DNA from: Spirochaeta cellobiosiphila DSM 17781 | GTDB taxonomy: Bacteria > Spirochaetota > Spirochaetia > DSM-17781 | DNA: 64,000 nucleotides | Reading direction: 5' to 3' | Assembly: GCF_000426705.1 (NCBI RefSeq) | Contig: NZ_AUFW01000012.1 | Location: forward strand, 1 to 64,000 | Part shown: piece by piece, positions 15,356 through 23,968 of the stretch | How the letters are laid out: the number at the start of each line of letters is the position of its first letter | Position numbering within the stretch: position 1 is the stretch's first letter | Program-made: the position numbers and the translations under genes | The notes under the pieces: generated by a model | What the model was told of the DNA's origin: nothing | The model's input: only the letters and a program-made list of their open reading frames with translations | Databases searched by the model: none

Positions 15356-16633
15356 TTATCCTCCAAATATGGGGACGAGTGCTAATAAAACTCCCGCGGC
15401 TACAGCTGATCCAATAACTCCTGCTACATTAGGGCCCATGGCATGCATTAACAGGAAGTTACTTGGGTTCTCTTCAAGACCTACTTTGTTAGCCACTCGA
15501 GCGGCCATAGGAACAGCAGATACTCCAGCTGCTCCTATTAATGGGTTAATAGGTGTCTTGCTTAGTTTATTCATTAACTTAGCTAATAATACCCCGGCAG
15601 AGGTACCAATACAGAAAGCGACTAATCCCAGAGCTAAAATACCCAGGGTAGTGGCATTAAGGAAGACTTCTGCCTGCATTTTGGAACCGACAGATAATCC
15701 TAGCATAATTGTTACTGTATTCATTAAGGCATTTTGTGCTGTATCTGACAAACGGTCTGTTACCATACATTCTTTTAATAAGTTACCAAACATCAACATT
15801 CCAATAAGAGGAGTTGCGCTAGGAAGAAGAATTATACAAAGAATGAGAACCAGTAAAGGGAAAATGATCTTTTCTGTCTTTGATACTGGTCTTAATTGCT
15901 TCATCTTTATTTGACGTTCTTCTTTTGTGGTTAAAGCCCTCATAATAGGAGGTTGGATGATAGGCACTAAAGCCATATAGCTATAGGCGGCTACTGCGAT
16001 GGGCCCCAAGTAGGTTGGTGCCAGTCTAGATGATGTAAAGATAGCTGTCGGGCCATCAGCACCACCAATAATTCCTATGGATGCGGCAACATGAAGTATC
16101 GATTGGGCTAGAGATTGTCCATCAGAGGAGGTGACAAAAGAAAATCCTGGAATGGCTTCTAGGGCCACTGTTCCTAAAAGTGCCATAAAGATACCGAATT
16201 GAGCGGCTGCTCCCAACAATAGGGTCCGAGGGTTGGCAATGAGCGGTCCAAAGTCTGTCATTGCTCCTACACCCATGAATATAATGAGAGGGAAAAGACC
16301 AGAGGCCACTCCCATATCGTAGAATTGTCCAATGAATCCACCATACTCACTGATAATGGTATGATGAGCCGCATCGAAGATAACAGCACCATTATCATTC
16401 AAAAAATATGCTGTATGCTCTGCTATTTGGGCATAGGGGATATTCGATAAAATAGCACCAAATCCAATGGGAACCAGTAATAAGGGCTCAAAACCTTTCT
16501 TGATTGCCAGGAATAGTAGGACAAAGCCCACAACAATCATTATGAAGTTACCCCAGCCTCCTGGTTGAATAAAACCAAATAAACCTGTTGAGGTCCATAA
16601 TGAGAATAGGGATTTAGATAAACTGTCAAACAT
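15356..16633 (-). CDS. oadB: Na+-translocating oxaloacetate decarboxylase beta subunit
   Basis: A 425-residue membrane protein. The beta-subunit signatures are [18 protein letters not shown], the [13 protein letters not shown] segment with the conserved Asp of the Na+ path, and [18 protein letters not shown]. The C-terminal [18 protein letters not shown] also matches the family. It couples decarboxylation of carboxybiotin to export of Na+. It follows oadA by 11 nt. Beta subunits of methylmalonyl-CoA and glutaconyl-CoA decarboxylases are homologous, but the neighbouring alpha subunit of OadA type supports oxaloacetate. Confidence 0.93.
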   Translation of the reverse strand: MFDSLSKSLFSLWTSTGLFGFIQPGGWGNFIMIVVGFVLLFLAIKKGFEPLLLVPIGFGAILSNIPYAQIAEHTAYFLNDNGAVIFDAAHHTIISEYGGFIGQFYDMGVASGLFPLIIFMGVGAMTDFGPLIANPRTLLLGAAAQFGIFMALLGTVALEAIPGFSFVTSSDGQSLAQSILHVAASIGIIGGADGPTAIFTSSRLAPTYLGPIAVAAYSYMALVPIIQPPIMRALTTKEERQIKMKQLRPVSKTEKIIFPLLVLILCIILLPSATPLIGMLMFGNLLKECMVTDRLSDTAQNALMNTVTIMLGLSVGSKMQAEVFLNATTLGILALGLVAFCIGTSAGVLLAKLMNKLSKTPINPLIGAAGVSAVPMAARVANKVGLEENPSNFLLMHAMGPNVAGVIGSAVAAGVLLALVPIFGG

Positions 16634-16644
16634 ATGCTATCTCC

Positions 16645-18438
16645 CTATCCTATCTCAATGAGATGTTGACCTGCAGTTACTTGAACTCCCTGAGCAACAC
16701 TAATCTTATTGATTGTTCCTGCTTTTATTGCTGAAATGGGTGTTTCCATTTTCATAGCTTCCAGAACGATGAGAACATCACCTTCTTCAACCCTGTCTCC
16801 TTCGGATACATTGATGCGAAGAACTAAACCCGGCATGGGGGCTTCAATGGCCTCACCATCAGAACTTCCTTCACTGCTGGAAGCCGTAGGGCTATCTATT
16901 CCTTCTGTGATGGTGAAATCCATCGCCTTACCATTAACAAAAGCCTTGTTGTCTTTAAAATCAACAGAGAATTTCTCCCCTTCCACAACAACGGTATAAC
17001 CATTCTGGCTTCCCGTACCGCTTGAGGCTGGTTTTTCCTGGTTTTTTCTAACCATAACAGGTCCATTGCCTTGTAGATAGGCGATTCCTTTTTCTTTACA
17101 GGCCGCAGCGATGAAAATGTTTTCATCTGTTACATCAAGATTATTGGATGTAAGCATTTCTTTGGCTGCCTTTATTCCTTTTGCTGGATCGGCATCATTG
17201 ATATCTATTGGGCTTTTTGTAGTAGGTTCTAATTGTAATTGATCGGCCGCTAATTTGACGATTTCCTGATCAGGTACAACAGGAGTTTTACCAAAATAAC
17301 CAAGGACCATCTTACCATAACCTTCTGCAATCTTGTTCCAAGGTCCAAACATCACATTGTTAAAAGCCTGTTGGAAGTAGAACTGACTAACAGGAGTTAC
17401 GGACGTTCCAAAACCACCTTTAGTGACAACTTCACCCATGGCTGCTGATATTTCACTATATTTATCCATCAAACCATTATCTCGTAACATTTGAGTGTTC
17501 GCAGTAAGAGCTCCTCCAGGCATAGGACTAAAAGGTATTAATGGTTCTACAGCCTTAGCTTCTGGGGGAAGGAAGTAGTCTTTCATACAATTCTTGAAGA
17601 CTTCTTCTGCTTCAATAACCTTGTTAATATCAATTCCTAAATCAAACTCAGAACCTCGTAAGGCATGCCACATAGTGATTAAGTCAGGCTGTCCTGTTCC
17701 TCCAGATACGGGAGCTAAAGACAAATCTATCTGATTGGCCCCTGCTTCCAGAGCTGCTTTGTAGGCAATAACGCCAATACCGGCTGTTTCATGACTGTGG
17801 AATACAATATGGGCTTTATCACCAAGAAGTTTTCGTGCTGCTTTGATCGTATCGTAAACCTTGGTTGGTCGGCTTGTTCCTGAAGCGTCCTTAAAACAAA
17901 CAGAATTGAATGGGATATGAGCGTCAAGGATATCTTTTAAAGACTTGATATAGAATTCTGATTCATGAGCTCCTTCACAACCTGGGGGTAATTCCATCAT
18001 TGTAACGGATACTTCATGTTGTAATCCTGCATCGTGAATACATTGTCCTGAATAAATTAAATTGTTTACATCATTTAAGGCATCAAAGTTACGAATGGTT
18101 GTTATACCGTGTTTCTTAAATAACTCAGCGTGAAGTTTGATAATATCACTGGATTGAGAATCTAAACCTACCACATTGATCCCTCTCGCCAGGGTTTGTA
18201 AGTTTGCATCAGGGCCTGCTGTTGCTCTGAACTGATCCATCATATCAAAAGCATCTTCGTTACAATAAAAATATAAGCTTTGAAATCTAGCACCACCACC
18301 AGCTTCAAAGTGGGTAATTCCTGCCTTACGTGCTGCTTCAACAGCGGGAAGGAAGTCTTTCGTAAATACCCTAGCTCCATAGACAGATTGGAATCCATCT
18401 CTGAAAGCTGTCACCATAAAATCAACTTTCTTTTTCAT
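16645..18438 (-). CDS. oadA: Oxaloacetate decarboxylase alpha subunit
   Basis: 597 residues. An HMGL-like carboxyltransferase domain (1-290) begins MVTAFRDGFQSVYGARV and contains FHSHETAGIGVIAY, the metal-binding HxH. A PYC/OADA conserved region spans 300-450, and a C-terminal biotinyl domain has EAMKMETP with the biotin-accepting Lys at about 563. A short Gly/Ser-rich linker precedes the biotin domain. It moves carboxylate from oxaloacetate to biotin, which passes it to OadB. Its start overlaps oadG by 4 nt. FRDGFQS departs somewhat from the more common RDxxQSLLATR, so pyruvate-carboxylase-like use cannot be excluded from sequence alone. Confidence 0.9.
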   Translation of the reverse strand: MKKKVDFMVTAFRDGFQSVYGARVFTKDFLPAVEAARKAGITHFEAGGGARFQSLYFYCNEDAFDMMDQFRATAGPDANLQTLARGINVVGLDSQSSDIIKLHAELFKKHGITTIRNFDALNDVNNLIYSGQCIHDAGLQHEVSVTMMELPPGCEGAHESEFYIKSLKDILDAHIPFNSVCFKDASGTSRPTKVYDTIKAARKLLGDKAHIVFHSHETAGIGVIAYKAALEAGANQIDLSLAPVSGGTGQPDLITMWHALRGSEFDLGIDINKVIEAEEVFKNCMKDYFLPPEAKAVEPLIPFSPMPGGALTANTQMLRDNGLMDKYSEISAAMGEVVTKGGFGTSVTPVSQFYFQQAFNNVMFGPWNKIAEGYGKMVLGYFGKTPVVPDQEIVKLAADQLQLEPTTKSPIDINDADPAKGIKAAKEMLTSNNLDVTDENIFIAAACKEKGIAYLQGNGPVMVRKNQEKPASSGTGSQNGYTVVVEGEKFSVDFKDNKAFVNGKAMDFTITEGIDSPTASSSEGSSDGEAIEAPMPGLVLRINVSEGDRVEEGDVLIVLEAMKMETPISAIKAGTINKISVAQGVQVTAGQHLIEIG

Positions 18439-18665
18439 GAAATTAATCCTTCCTCTTTAGCTTTAGAGACTGCTATAGCCAAAGCTATTTTGACTTTTTT
18501 ATCATTTGTTTTCTTTTCATTAATGTCTAGATTAGTTTTTTCAGGGAAAAATCTTTGTATGATAGTGGAACTAACAGACATGATAAGGACTAACAGTACT
18601 AAAAAACTAAATACTGTGGTCATACCGACTACCGTTAGGGTCAGTCCTAAGTTGATACTTAACAT
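18435..18665 (-). CDS. oadG: Oxaloacetate decarboxylase gamma subunit
   Basis: A small single-span protein: hydrophobic residues about 5-30, then a charged tail. This is the usual layout of OadG, which anchors alpha to beta and assists assembly. I choose ATG 18665 (76 residues) because GAGGAG lies 6 nt upstream. An earlier in-frame ATG at 18710 would add 15 polar residues and has no ribosome-binding site. It is the first gene of the operon oadG-oadA-oadB-antiporter. The sequence is short and divergent, so the call rests partly on context. Confidence 0.8.
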   Translation of the reverse strand: MLSINLGLTLTVVGMTTVFSFLVLLVLIMSVSSTIIQRFFPEKTNLDINEKKTNDKKVKIALAIAVSKAKEEGLIS

Positions 18666-18840
18666 AGAATGCTCCTCAGCAGCCATGTGAAGGGGCTGGG
18701 AATCCTTCATCAGAACTACCAGAAAAAATATTAAAGGAATAACCTAAAGGCTCCTTGTAAGGATAACAATAAAGCCAAGACCAATTAATGTAAATGTTAA
18801 AAAAGAGAATTTTTTATTGACTTTTTTTAAGGTATGCCAA

Positions 18841-18888
18841 TATTGAACAATTAACTATAATTGAATAGAATGTATCCAATGTTCAATA
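18841..18888 (+). promoter_or_regulatory. fabDGF promoter flanked by an inverted repeat (candidate operator)
   Basis: TTGAAC (18843-18848) and TAGAAT (18866-18871) are spaced by 17 nt. A perfect 9-bp inverted repeat, TATTGAACA at 18841-18849 and TGTTCAATA at 18880-18888, covers the -35 box and the region just after the predicted start (about 18878). A second, smaller palindrome (CAATTA...TAATTG) lies between. This is the geometry expected of a repressor that blocks the fatty-acid operon; the regulator is not identified and the site does not match the FapR consensus. Confidence 0.5.
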
Positions 18889-18913
18889 AAGAGTGTTTTT
18901 TTGAGGGGCGATT

Positions 18914-19846
18914 ATGAAAACATGTTTTGTTTTTCCAGGCCAGGGATCACAGTATCAAGGTATGGGAAAAGACCTCTATGAGGCTTCAAAAGAGGTAAGG
19001 GATTTATTCCAACTAGCCTCAGATCGATGTCATATAGATACAAAGGCTCTTCTTTTTGAAGGAACTGATGAAGAATTAAAGGCTACTGATAAAGCTCAAT
19101 TAGCTATTACCTTACATAATATAGCCGCTGCTGTGTACTTGCGATCCGTCGGTATTGAAGCAGATATTGTAGCTGGGCATAGTTTGGGAGAGTTTGCCGC
19201 CTTAACTTATGCAGGTGTTTTGGATTATGAGGCTGTATTTCCTCTGGTTCAAAACCGTGGACTGTTAATGGCCAAAGCTTCCGAGAATATTGATAAATCA
19301 AATGGTGCTCCCGGTATGGCTGCTGTCATAGGTCTGGATCCGGATGTATTGGCTTCCGAGTTGCTAACAGCTAACATCGAAGGCTTATATGTAGCTAACT
19401 TTAATAGTCCAAAGCAACTCGTCTTATCAGGGACAGCTGAGGGGATTACAAAGGGGCAGTCCTTTTGTAAGGATTTAGGTGCCCGCCGTTATCTTCCATT
19501 AAAAGTATCCGGTCCTTTTCATTCTCCCTTAATGAGTGAAGCCGCTTCTGATTTTGAAGCCTATATTAAAGATATAAACTTTAAAGATCCTAATTTGTCC
19601 TTATACTCTAATGTAACAGGAGCTAAGATAGAGAAAGGATCAGAAGCCAAAGATCTTGCTGTAAAGCAGATTGTTTCTTCCGTTCAATGGGTTAAGGAAG
19701 AACAAGCCATATTGAATGAAGGTATTAATAGGATTGTCGAGGTTGGTCCCGGCAGTGTTTTGTCTGGATTATGGAAGGCCTTCAATAGCGATATTAAGTG
19801 TCACTTAGCTGGCACAGTAGAAAGTGTGATGAACATACAGGAGTAG
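18914..19846 (+). CDS. fabD: Malonyl-CoA:ACP transacylase
   Basis: 310 residues. The motifs are FPGQGSQYQGMG at residue 5, the nucleophile in GHSLGEFAAL (Ser near 89), the catalytic His in GPFHSPLM (near 200) and EVGPGSVLSGL near the end. The enzyme loads malonate from CoA onto acyl carrier protein. A GAGGGG ribosome-binding site precedes ATG 18914. It is the first gene of fabD-fabG-fabF. The start is preceded by a promoter and operator-like repeat. Confidence 0.95.
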   Translation: MKTCFVFPGQGSQYQGMGKDLYEASKEVRDLFQLASDRCHIDTKALLFEGTDEELKATDKAQLAITLHNIAAAVYLRSVGIEADIVAGHSLGEFAALTYAGVLDYEAVFPLVQNRGLLMAKASENIDKSNGAPGMAAVIGLDPDVLASELLTANIEGLYVANFNSPKQLVLSGTAEGITKGQSFCKDLGARRYLPLKVSGPFHSPLMSEAASDFEAYIKDINFKDPNLSLYSNVTGAKIEKGSEAKDLAVKQIVSSVQWVKEEQAILNEGINRIVEVGPGSVLSGLWKAFNSDIKCHLAGTVESVMNIQE

Positions 19847-19853
19847 AGAGAAT

Positions 19854-20597
19854 ATGTTAGTTAAAGGAAAATCCGCATTAGTTACCGGTGGTGCTAGAGG
19901 AATTGGAAAAGAAATTGTAGAGACATTGCTTAAAAATGGAGCCAATGTTTATTTTATTGACCTAAATCCTAGTGAATACATGGCTGATTATGAAGTATTA
20001 GCCAAAGAAGCAGGTGTAAAGGTCGTCTTCAAACAAGCAAATGTAGCGAGTGAAGAAGATATTACCAATGTGGTAGAAGAAATTATCAAAGAAGCAGGAG
20101 AACTGGACATTCTTGTTAATAATGCAGGAATCACTCGAGATGGCCTGTTGTTTAGAATGAGTGGAAAAGATTGGCATGATGTTATAAATATCAACCTTTC
20201 TAGTGCCTTTTATATAACCAGAATCGTAGCCAGACATATGGCTAAGTTAAGAAGAGGTTCTATTGTGAACATGTCTTCTATTGTTGGTGCTCATGGTAAC
20301 GCAGGACAGGTTAATTATTCTGCATCAAAAGCTGGTTTGATTGGTTTAACAAAATCAGTTGCTCAAGAGATAGCTTCCCGGGGTGTTAGATGTAATGCCA
20401 TTGCTCCAGGATTTATCAAGACAGCTATGACTGATAAATTAACTGATGATCAGAAAGACGGTTTACTAAAGCAAGTTCCCATGGGTAGATTAGGTCTTCC
20501 TTCTGAGATCGCTGATTTATTGTTGTTTTTAACATCAGATATGTCTCAATACATAACAGGTCAAGTAATTGAAATTAATGGTGGAATGGCGATGTAA
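19854..20597 (+). CDS. fabG: 3-oxoacyl-ACP reductase
   Basis: A 247-residue short-chain dehydrogenase. The NADP-binding motif is TGGARGIGKEI (about 9-19), then NNAGITRDGLLFRM, the catalytic Ser in NMSSIVG, and the YSASK motif (Tyr and Lys near 154-158). The C-terminal YITGQVIEINGGMAM is typical of FabG. It reduces 3-oxoacyl-ACP in fatty acid elongation. It lies 7 nt after fabD, so the two genes are cotranscribed. Confidence 0.95.
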   Translation: MLVKGKSALVTGGARGIGKEIVETLLKNGANVYFIDLNPSEYMADYEVLAKEAGVKVVFKQANVASEEDITNVVEEIIKEAGELDILVNNAGITRDGLLFRMSGKDWHDVININLSSAFYITRIVARHMAKLRRGSIVNMSSIVGAHGNAGQVNYSASKAGLIGLTKSVAQEIASRGVRCNAIAPGFIKTAMTDKLTDDQKDGLLKQVPMGRLGLPSEIADLLLFLTSDMSQYITGQVIEINGGMAM

Positions 20598-20618
20598 TAA
20601 TCGTCTTTGGAGTGTAAT

Positions 20619-21872
20619 GTGAAAAAACGAATTGTTATAACAGGCTTAGGTACTGTAAATTCTTTGGGTCATAATGTAGAAGATACATGGAAGGCCATTC
20701 AGGAAGGTCAGATTGGTATTGGTCCTATTACAAAATTTGATGCTAGTGACTATCCTGCAAAGATAGCCGCTGAAGTAAAGAATTTTACAGAGTCCAGAGG
20801 GAAATATTTAGATTCAAAAGATGCACGTAAAATGGATGATTTTAGTGCTTTTGCTGTCTATGCTGGTAAGCAGGCCATGGAAGATGCTGGCCTTGAAGTA
20901 GGTAAGAATATTGATCCGGAAAATATCGGTGTTATTCTGGGAAATGGTATTGGTGGTTTAACATCTCTTGAACTCGCTTATGAAAAGTTGTTATCAGCTG
21001 GACCCAGCCGTATTCCTCCTATGACTATTCCTAAATTAATTATTAACGAAGCACCGGCTAATACGGCTATTGCATTAGGTGCCCAGGGACCTTGTTATGC
21101 TTTAGTGACTGCATGTGCTGCCGGGACTGATGCCATTGGTGATGCCGCCCGATTAATCGAGCATGGTATTATTGATGTTGCTGTTACTGGTGGAACAGAA
21201 GCTTCTATAACCAAAATGGGGATTGGTGGTTTTTGTGTATTACATGCCTTAAGTACTAAGTATAACGATACTCCTCAGGAAGCCAGTCGTCCTTTTGATA
21301 AGGATAGAGATGGTTTTGTTATGGGAGAAGGTGCTGGTATTCTTATTCTTGAAGAGTTAGAACATGCCAAGAAAAGAGGCGCCACTATTTATGCAGAATT
21401 AGCTGGGTCTGGTATGAGTTGTGATGCCGACCATTTAACAGCCCCCCATCCAGAAGGCCGGGGAGCGATTGCCGCTATGAAAATGGCATTAAGTATGGCT
21501 GATATGGATCCTAAAGATATTGATTATATTAATGCTCATGGAACATCTACTCCGGTAAATGATCCCACAGAGACATTGGCAATCAAGAAAGTATTTGGAG
21601 ATCATGCTTACAAGCTAAAGGTGAGTTCTACCAAAAGTATGACCGGTCACTGTGTTGGTGCTGCTGGTGGTATTGAAGCTATTTTTTCTATCTTGTCTAT
21701 ACGGGATGGCGTGTTTCCTCCCACTATGAATATAAATGAGACCGATGAGCGTTGTGATTTGGACTACGTTCCTAATAAAGCTCAAAAAGGTTCTATTAAT
21801 GCTGTTATGTCCAATTCCCTTGGATTTGGTGGTCATAATGGTATTGTTATCTTTAAGAAATACGAAGATTAA
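20619..21872 (+). CDS. fabF: Beta-ketoacyl-ACP synthase II
   Basis: About 417 residues. KAS II motifs are the catalytic Cys in TACAAGTDAIG, then the two His in NAHGTSTPVNDP and TKSMTGHCVGAAGGIEA, and a C-terminal NSLGFGGHNG. It elongates acyl-ACP with malonyl-ACP. I choose GTG 20619 (MKKRIVITGLG) because TTGGAGTG lies just upstream; a TTG at 20607 in frame would add four residues over that site. No acyl carrier protein gene lies between fabG and fabF, where many bacteria keep acpP. Confidence 0.95.
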   Translation: MKKRIVITGLGTVNSLGHNVEDTWKAIQEGQIGIGPITKFDASDYPAKIAAEVKNFTESRGKYLDSKDARKMDDFSAFAVYAGKQAMEDAGLEVGKNIDPENIGVILGNGIGGLTSLELAYEKLLSAGPSRIPPMTIPKLIINEAPANTAIALGAQGPCYALVTACAAGTDAIGDAARLIEHGIIDVAVTGGTEASITKMGIGGFCVLHALSTKYNDTPQEASRPFDKDRDGFVMGEGAGILILEELEHAKKRGATIYAELAGSGMSCDADHLTAPHPEGRGAIAAMKMALSMADMDPKDIDYINAHGTSTPVNDPTETLAIKKVFGDHAYKLKVSSTKSMTGHCVGAAGGIEAIFSILSIRDGVFPPTMNINETDERCDLDYVPNKAQKGSINAVMSNSLGFGGHNGIVIFKKYED

Positions 21873-21876
21873 TAAT

Positions 21877-21904
21877 AAAGCTCTCTTCTTGAGAGCTTTA
21901 TCTT
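21877..21904 (+). terminator. Terminator after fabF
   Basis: A 9-bp perfect stem AAAGCTCTC/GAGAGCTTT with a 5-nt loop begins 4 nt after the fabF stop. The T-run is weak (ATCTTT), so termination may be partial. Confidence 0.65.
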
Positions 21905-21955
21905 TGCAGTTCTAACTAACTTCTTTTAAACTTATATACCATAGGAAACCCCGCT

Positions 21956-23383
21956 GTGAATAATAGTAACCCTATGGAAGACCCCGAATCAATTGAAGCT
22001 CTTGAACCTGTAGAAGAGGTTTTTTCCATCCCCTGTGATTATGAAGCCGCATTACAATATCTTGGCTTATTTGAGAAAGACCTGGTGAAAGGGACAGTTA
22101 TATCCAATTGTTTGTGGGATAAACATGGCCCTTTTTTAGAAGATATAATGAATGAAAAGTGGTTGGCCGATGTACATCCTGATGATCGGGATCGCCTGGT
22201 TTATGCTTGGAGAAGTGTTGTAGAGGGCCAGGGTAACGTCTTTGTATCAGAATATAGAATAAAAAATACTGATGGTGATTGGATATGGATTCTTAATAAA
22301 GCTGTCGTCATTGAACGGGATCCTCAAGGCTTTCCTGTTCATTATGTAGGAATAGATATTGATATTACCGATAAGAAGCATCTCGAGGAAAAGCTATACG
22401 AATTCCAGAAGATGGCAGAAGAAAAGGCCATTGAAGCAGAAAGTTTGCGTGTGGCCAGTGCTGTGTTATTAACTTCATTGGATTTTGATGAAGCCTTACA
22501 ACGGATCTTGCAACAGGCTTCCTATATGATTCCGTCTCAGAGGGCTTCCATATATATCATCAGTGATAAGACCTTTCAACTTATGGCAGATACTGTATTA
22601 AAAAAGAAGAAAATGTTTTTCTCTTTTCCTTCTACCCATCCTTGTATGCAGGCACTTACTTCTGGTTCTTTATTAGTTTTTGAAAATACACCAATAGAAC
22701 TCCCTGATATAGGAGATTTGCTTAATAGTGTTATGGCTATGCCTATCAGGATTAAAGGGGAGCCTAAAGGGGTCATTATGTTCCAGGATGATCATGTTGG
22801 TTTTTTTGAGACAGTACATAAGCGGTTAATTCTATCCTTCGCTGATTATATTGGGATTGCCTTGCAAAATGCTGATTACTATGGTCAGGCTAGACAAGAG
22901 GCCTCCAAAGATACATTAACAGGAATGTACACTAGACGGTGGTTCCTGGAGCAGTTAAAACGACTCATAGCAGAATCGAAAAAAAGTCATGGCCCATTAG
23001 CTTTGCTACTTTTGGATCTGGATCATTTTAAATTGGTCAATGATCAATACGGTCATCTCGTTGGTGATGAAGTTTTAGTTCGTTTTAGTAATAACGTTAG
23101 ACAGATGCTTCGTAGTTCTGATATCTGCTGTAGATATGGGGGGGAGGAATTTATTGTTCTTCTTCCTGATACACAGAAAGATAAGGCCATATCCATAGGT
23201 GAGCGTTTAATTGAAAGCATTCACACTATTCAGATACCTTCCTCTGATGATTTTATTTCTGTATCTATTGGTCTGGCTCTATACGATAGTGAGCTTGATG
23301 ATCAACTGGAAGATATTATTGAAAGGGCGGATCGCTGTCTCTATCGGGCAAAAGATATGGGGAGAAATAGATTGGTATATTAA
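21956..23383 (+). CDS. PAS-GAF-GGDEF diguanylate cyclase
   Basis: 475 residues. A PAS_3-type domain spans about 60-145 (WLADVHPDDRDRLVYAWRS to YVGIDIDITDKK). A GAF-like domain spans about 160-310. The GGDEF domain spans about 320-475, with the active-site motif RYGGEEFIVLLP. An RSSD lies five residues before GGEEF, matching the RxxD product-inhibition site. It should make cyclic di-GMP and be feedback-inhibited. There is no transmembrane segment, so it senses a cytoplasmic signal. It starts with GTG 21956 behind AGGAAA. Confidence 0.93.
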   Translation: MNNSNPMEDPESIEALEPVEEVFSIPCDYEAALQYLGLFEKDLVKGTVISNCLWDKHGPFLEDIMNEKWLADVHPDDRDRLVYAWRSVVEGQGNVFVSEYRIKNTDGDWIWILNKAVVIERDPQGFPVHYVGIDIDITDKKHLEEKLYEFQKMAEEKAIEAESLRVASAVLLTSLDFDEALQRILQQASYMIPSQRASIYIISDKTFQLMADTVLKKKKMFFSFPSTHPCMQALTSGSLLVFENTPIELPDIGDLLNSVMAMPIRIKGEPKGVIMFQDDHVGFFETVHKRLILSFADYIGIALQNADYYGQARQEASKDTLTGMYTRRWFLEQLKRLIAESKKSHGPLALLLLDLDHFKLVNDQYGHLVGDEVLVRFSNNVRQMLRSSDICCRYGGEEFIVLLPDTQKDKAISIGERLIESIHTIQIPSSDDFISVSIGLALYDSELDDQLEDIIERADRCLYRAKDMGRNRLVY

Positions 23384-23411
23384 AAAAGCTGTTCATTACT
23401 GAACAGCTTTA
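23382..23411. terminator. Bidirectional terminator between GGDEF gene and tRNA-Leu
   Basis: An 11-bp stem AAAGCTGTTCA/TGAACAGCTTT with a 4-nt loop is preceded by an A-run (T-run on the minus strand). It serves the minus-strand tRNA well and probably the plus-strand cyclase gene too. Confidence 0.75.
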
Positions 23412-23495
23412 TACCAGCGGTCGGACTCGAACCGACACGGGATTGCTCCCAACAGATTTTGAGTCTATCGTGTCTACCAATTTCACCACGCTGGC
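23412..23495 (-). tRNA. tRNA-Leu (CAA)
   Basis: An 84-nt class II tRNA. The acceptor GCCAGCG pairs with CGCTGGT. The D-arm region is TGGTGAAATTGGTAGAC, the anticodon loop CTCAAAA has anticodon CAA, the long variable arm is TTGGGAGCAATCCCGT, and the T-arm contains GTTCGAGTC. CCA is not encoded. The first acceptor pair is G-T. Confidence 0.95.
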
Positions 23496-23519
23496 AGAAG
23501 CAAAGGAAGAATAGTCGAT

Positions 23520-23876
23520 TTAGAAAATGGTGTCAAGAACTCTTCCTTTTAAGGAGTTTATTCTTTCTTCAATAGTGCAAAATTCTTCCCAACTAATATG
23601 ATCCCATTCTATATTCATGCAACGGCAGACTAGATAGGCAATTTTGATACTATTCAAGTATTGTCTGAAGTTTTCAGAGTTGTCTTGTATCCATACAAGA
23701 ATAGACTGTGAGTCTTTTTCTGTTAATCCTTCACGTTTTAGATGGGCTTTGATTTCGTTGGCTTGTATCTGGTTGTCCACTTGAATACAAGATGTGTCAG
23801 GATTGTCTAAACTCTTAATATAGGACTTTAAAAGCTCAAAAGTTTTAGCATCTTTTTCTAGAATACAAAAACTCAT
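23520..23876 (-). CDS. Conserved-looking small protein, function unknown
   Basis: About 118 residues from ATG 23876, which follows an AGGT-type ribosome-binding site; an ATG at 23921 in frame has none. The protein begins MSFCILEKDAKTFELL and is mixed helix and strand, soluble, with neither signal peptide nor known motif. It lies alone between tRNA-Leu and the divergent TPR gene. Its codon use and length make it a plausible real gene, but no family is recognised. Confidence 0.5.
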   Translation of the reverse strand: MSFCILEKDAKTFELLKSYIKSLDNPDTSCIQVDNQIQANEIKAHLKREGLTEKDSQSILVWIQDNSENFRQYLNSIKIAYLVCRCMNIEWDHISWEEFCTIEERINSLKGRVLDTIF

Positions 23877-23930
23877 TATGTACCTCTTATTTATAAGTGT
23901 CGGCTTGTAATATATAATCATAAGTACTAC

Positions 23931-23959
23931 TTGGAATTCCCTTAGACCTTCTTTATACT
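23931..23959 (+). promoter_or_regulatory. Promoter of the large TPR gene, start codon near +1
   Basis: TTGGAA and TATACT are separated by 17 nt, a good sigma-70 match. The -10 box ends 9 nt before ATG 23969, and there is no Shine-Dalgarno sequence. The message is predicted to have almost no leader. Confidence 0.6.
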
Positions 23960-23968
23960 GTGCCCACC

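Noticed and set aside
15051-15914. 287-codon plus-strand open frame opposite the antiporter and oadB
   Set aside because: It spans two confident membrane-protein genes on the other strand and has a Pro/Thr/Ile-rich composition typical of the antisense of hydrophobic genes.
18666-18710. Upstream extension of oadG to ATG 18710
   Set aside because: The added 15 residues are polar, no ribosome-binding site precedes ATG 18710, and GAGGAG lies before ATG 18665.
20607-20618. Upstream TTG start of fabF
   Set aside because: It overlaps the GGAG ribosome-binding site and adds four residues before the family start MKKRIVITG.
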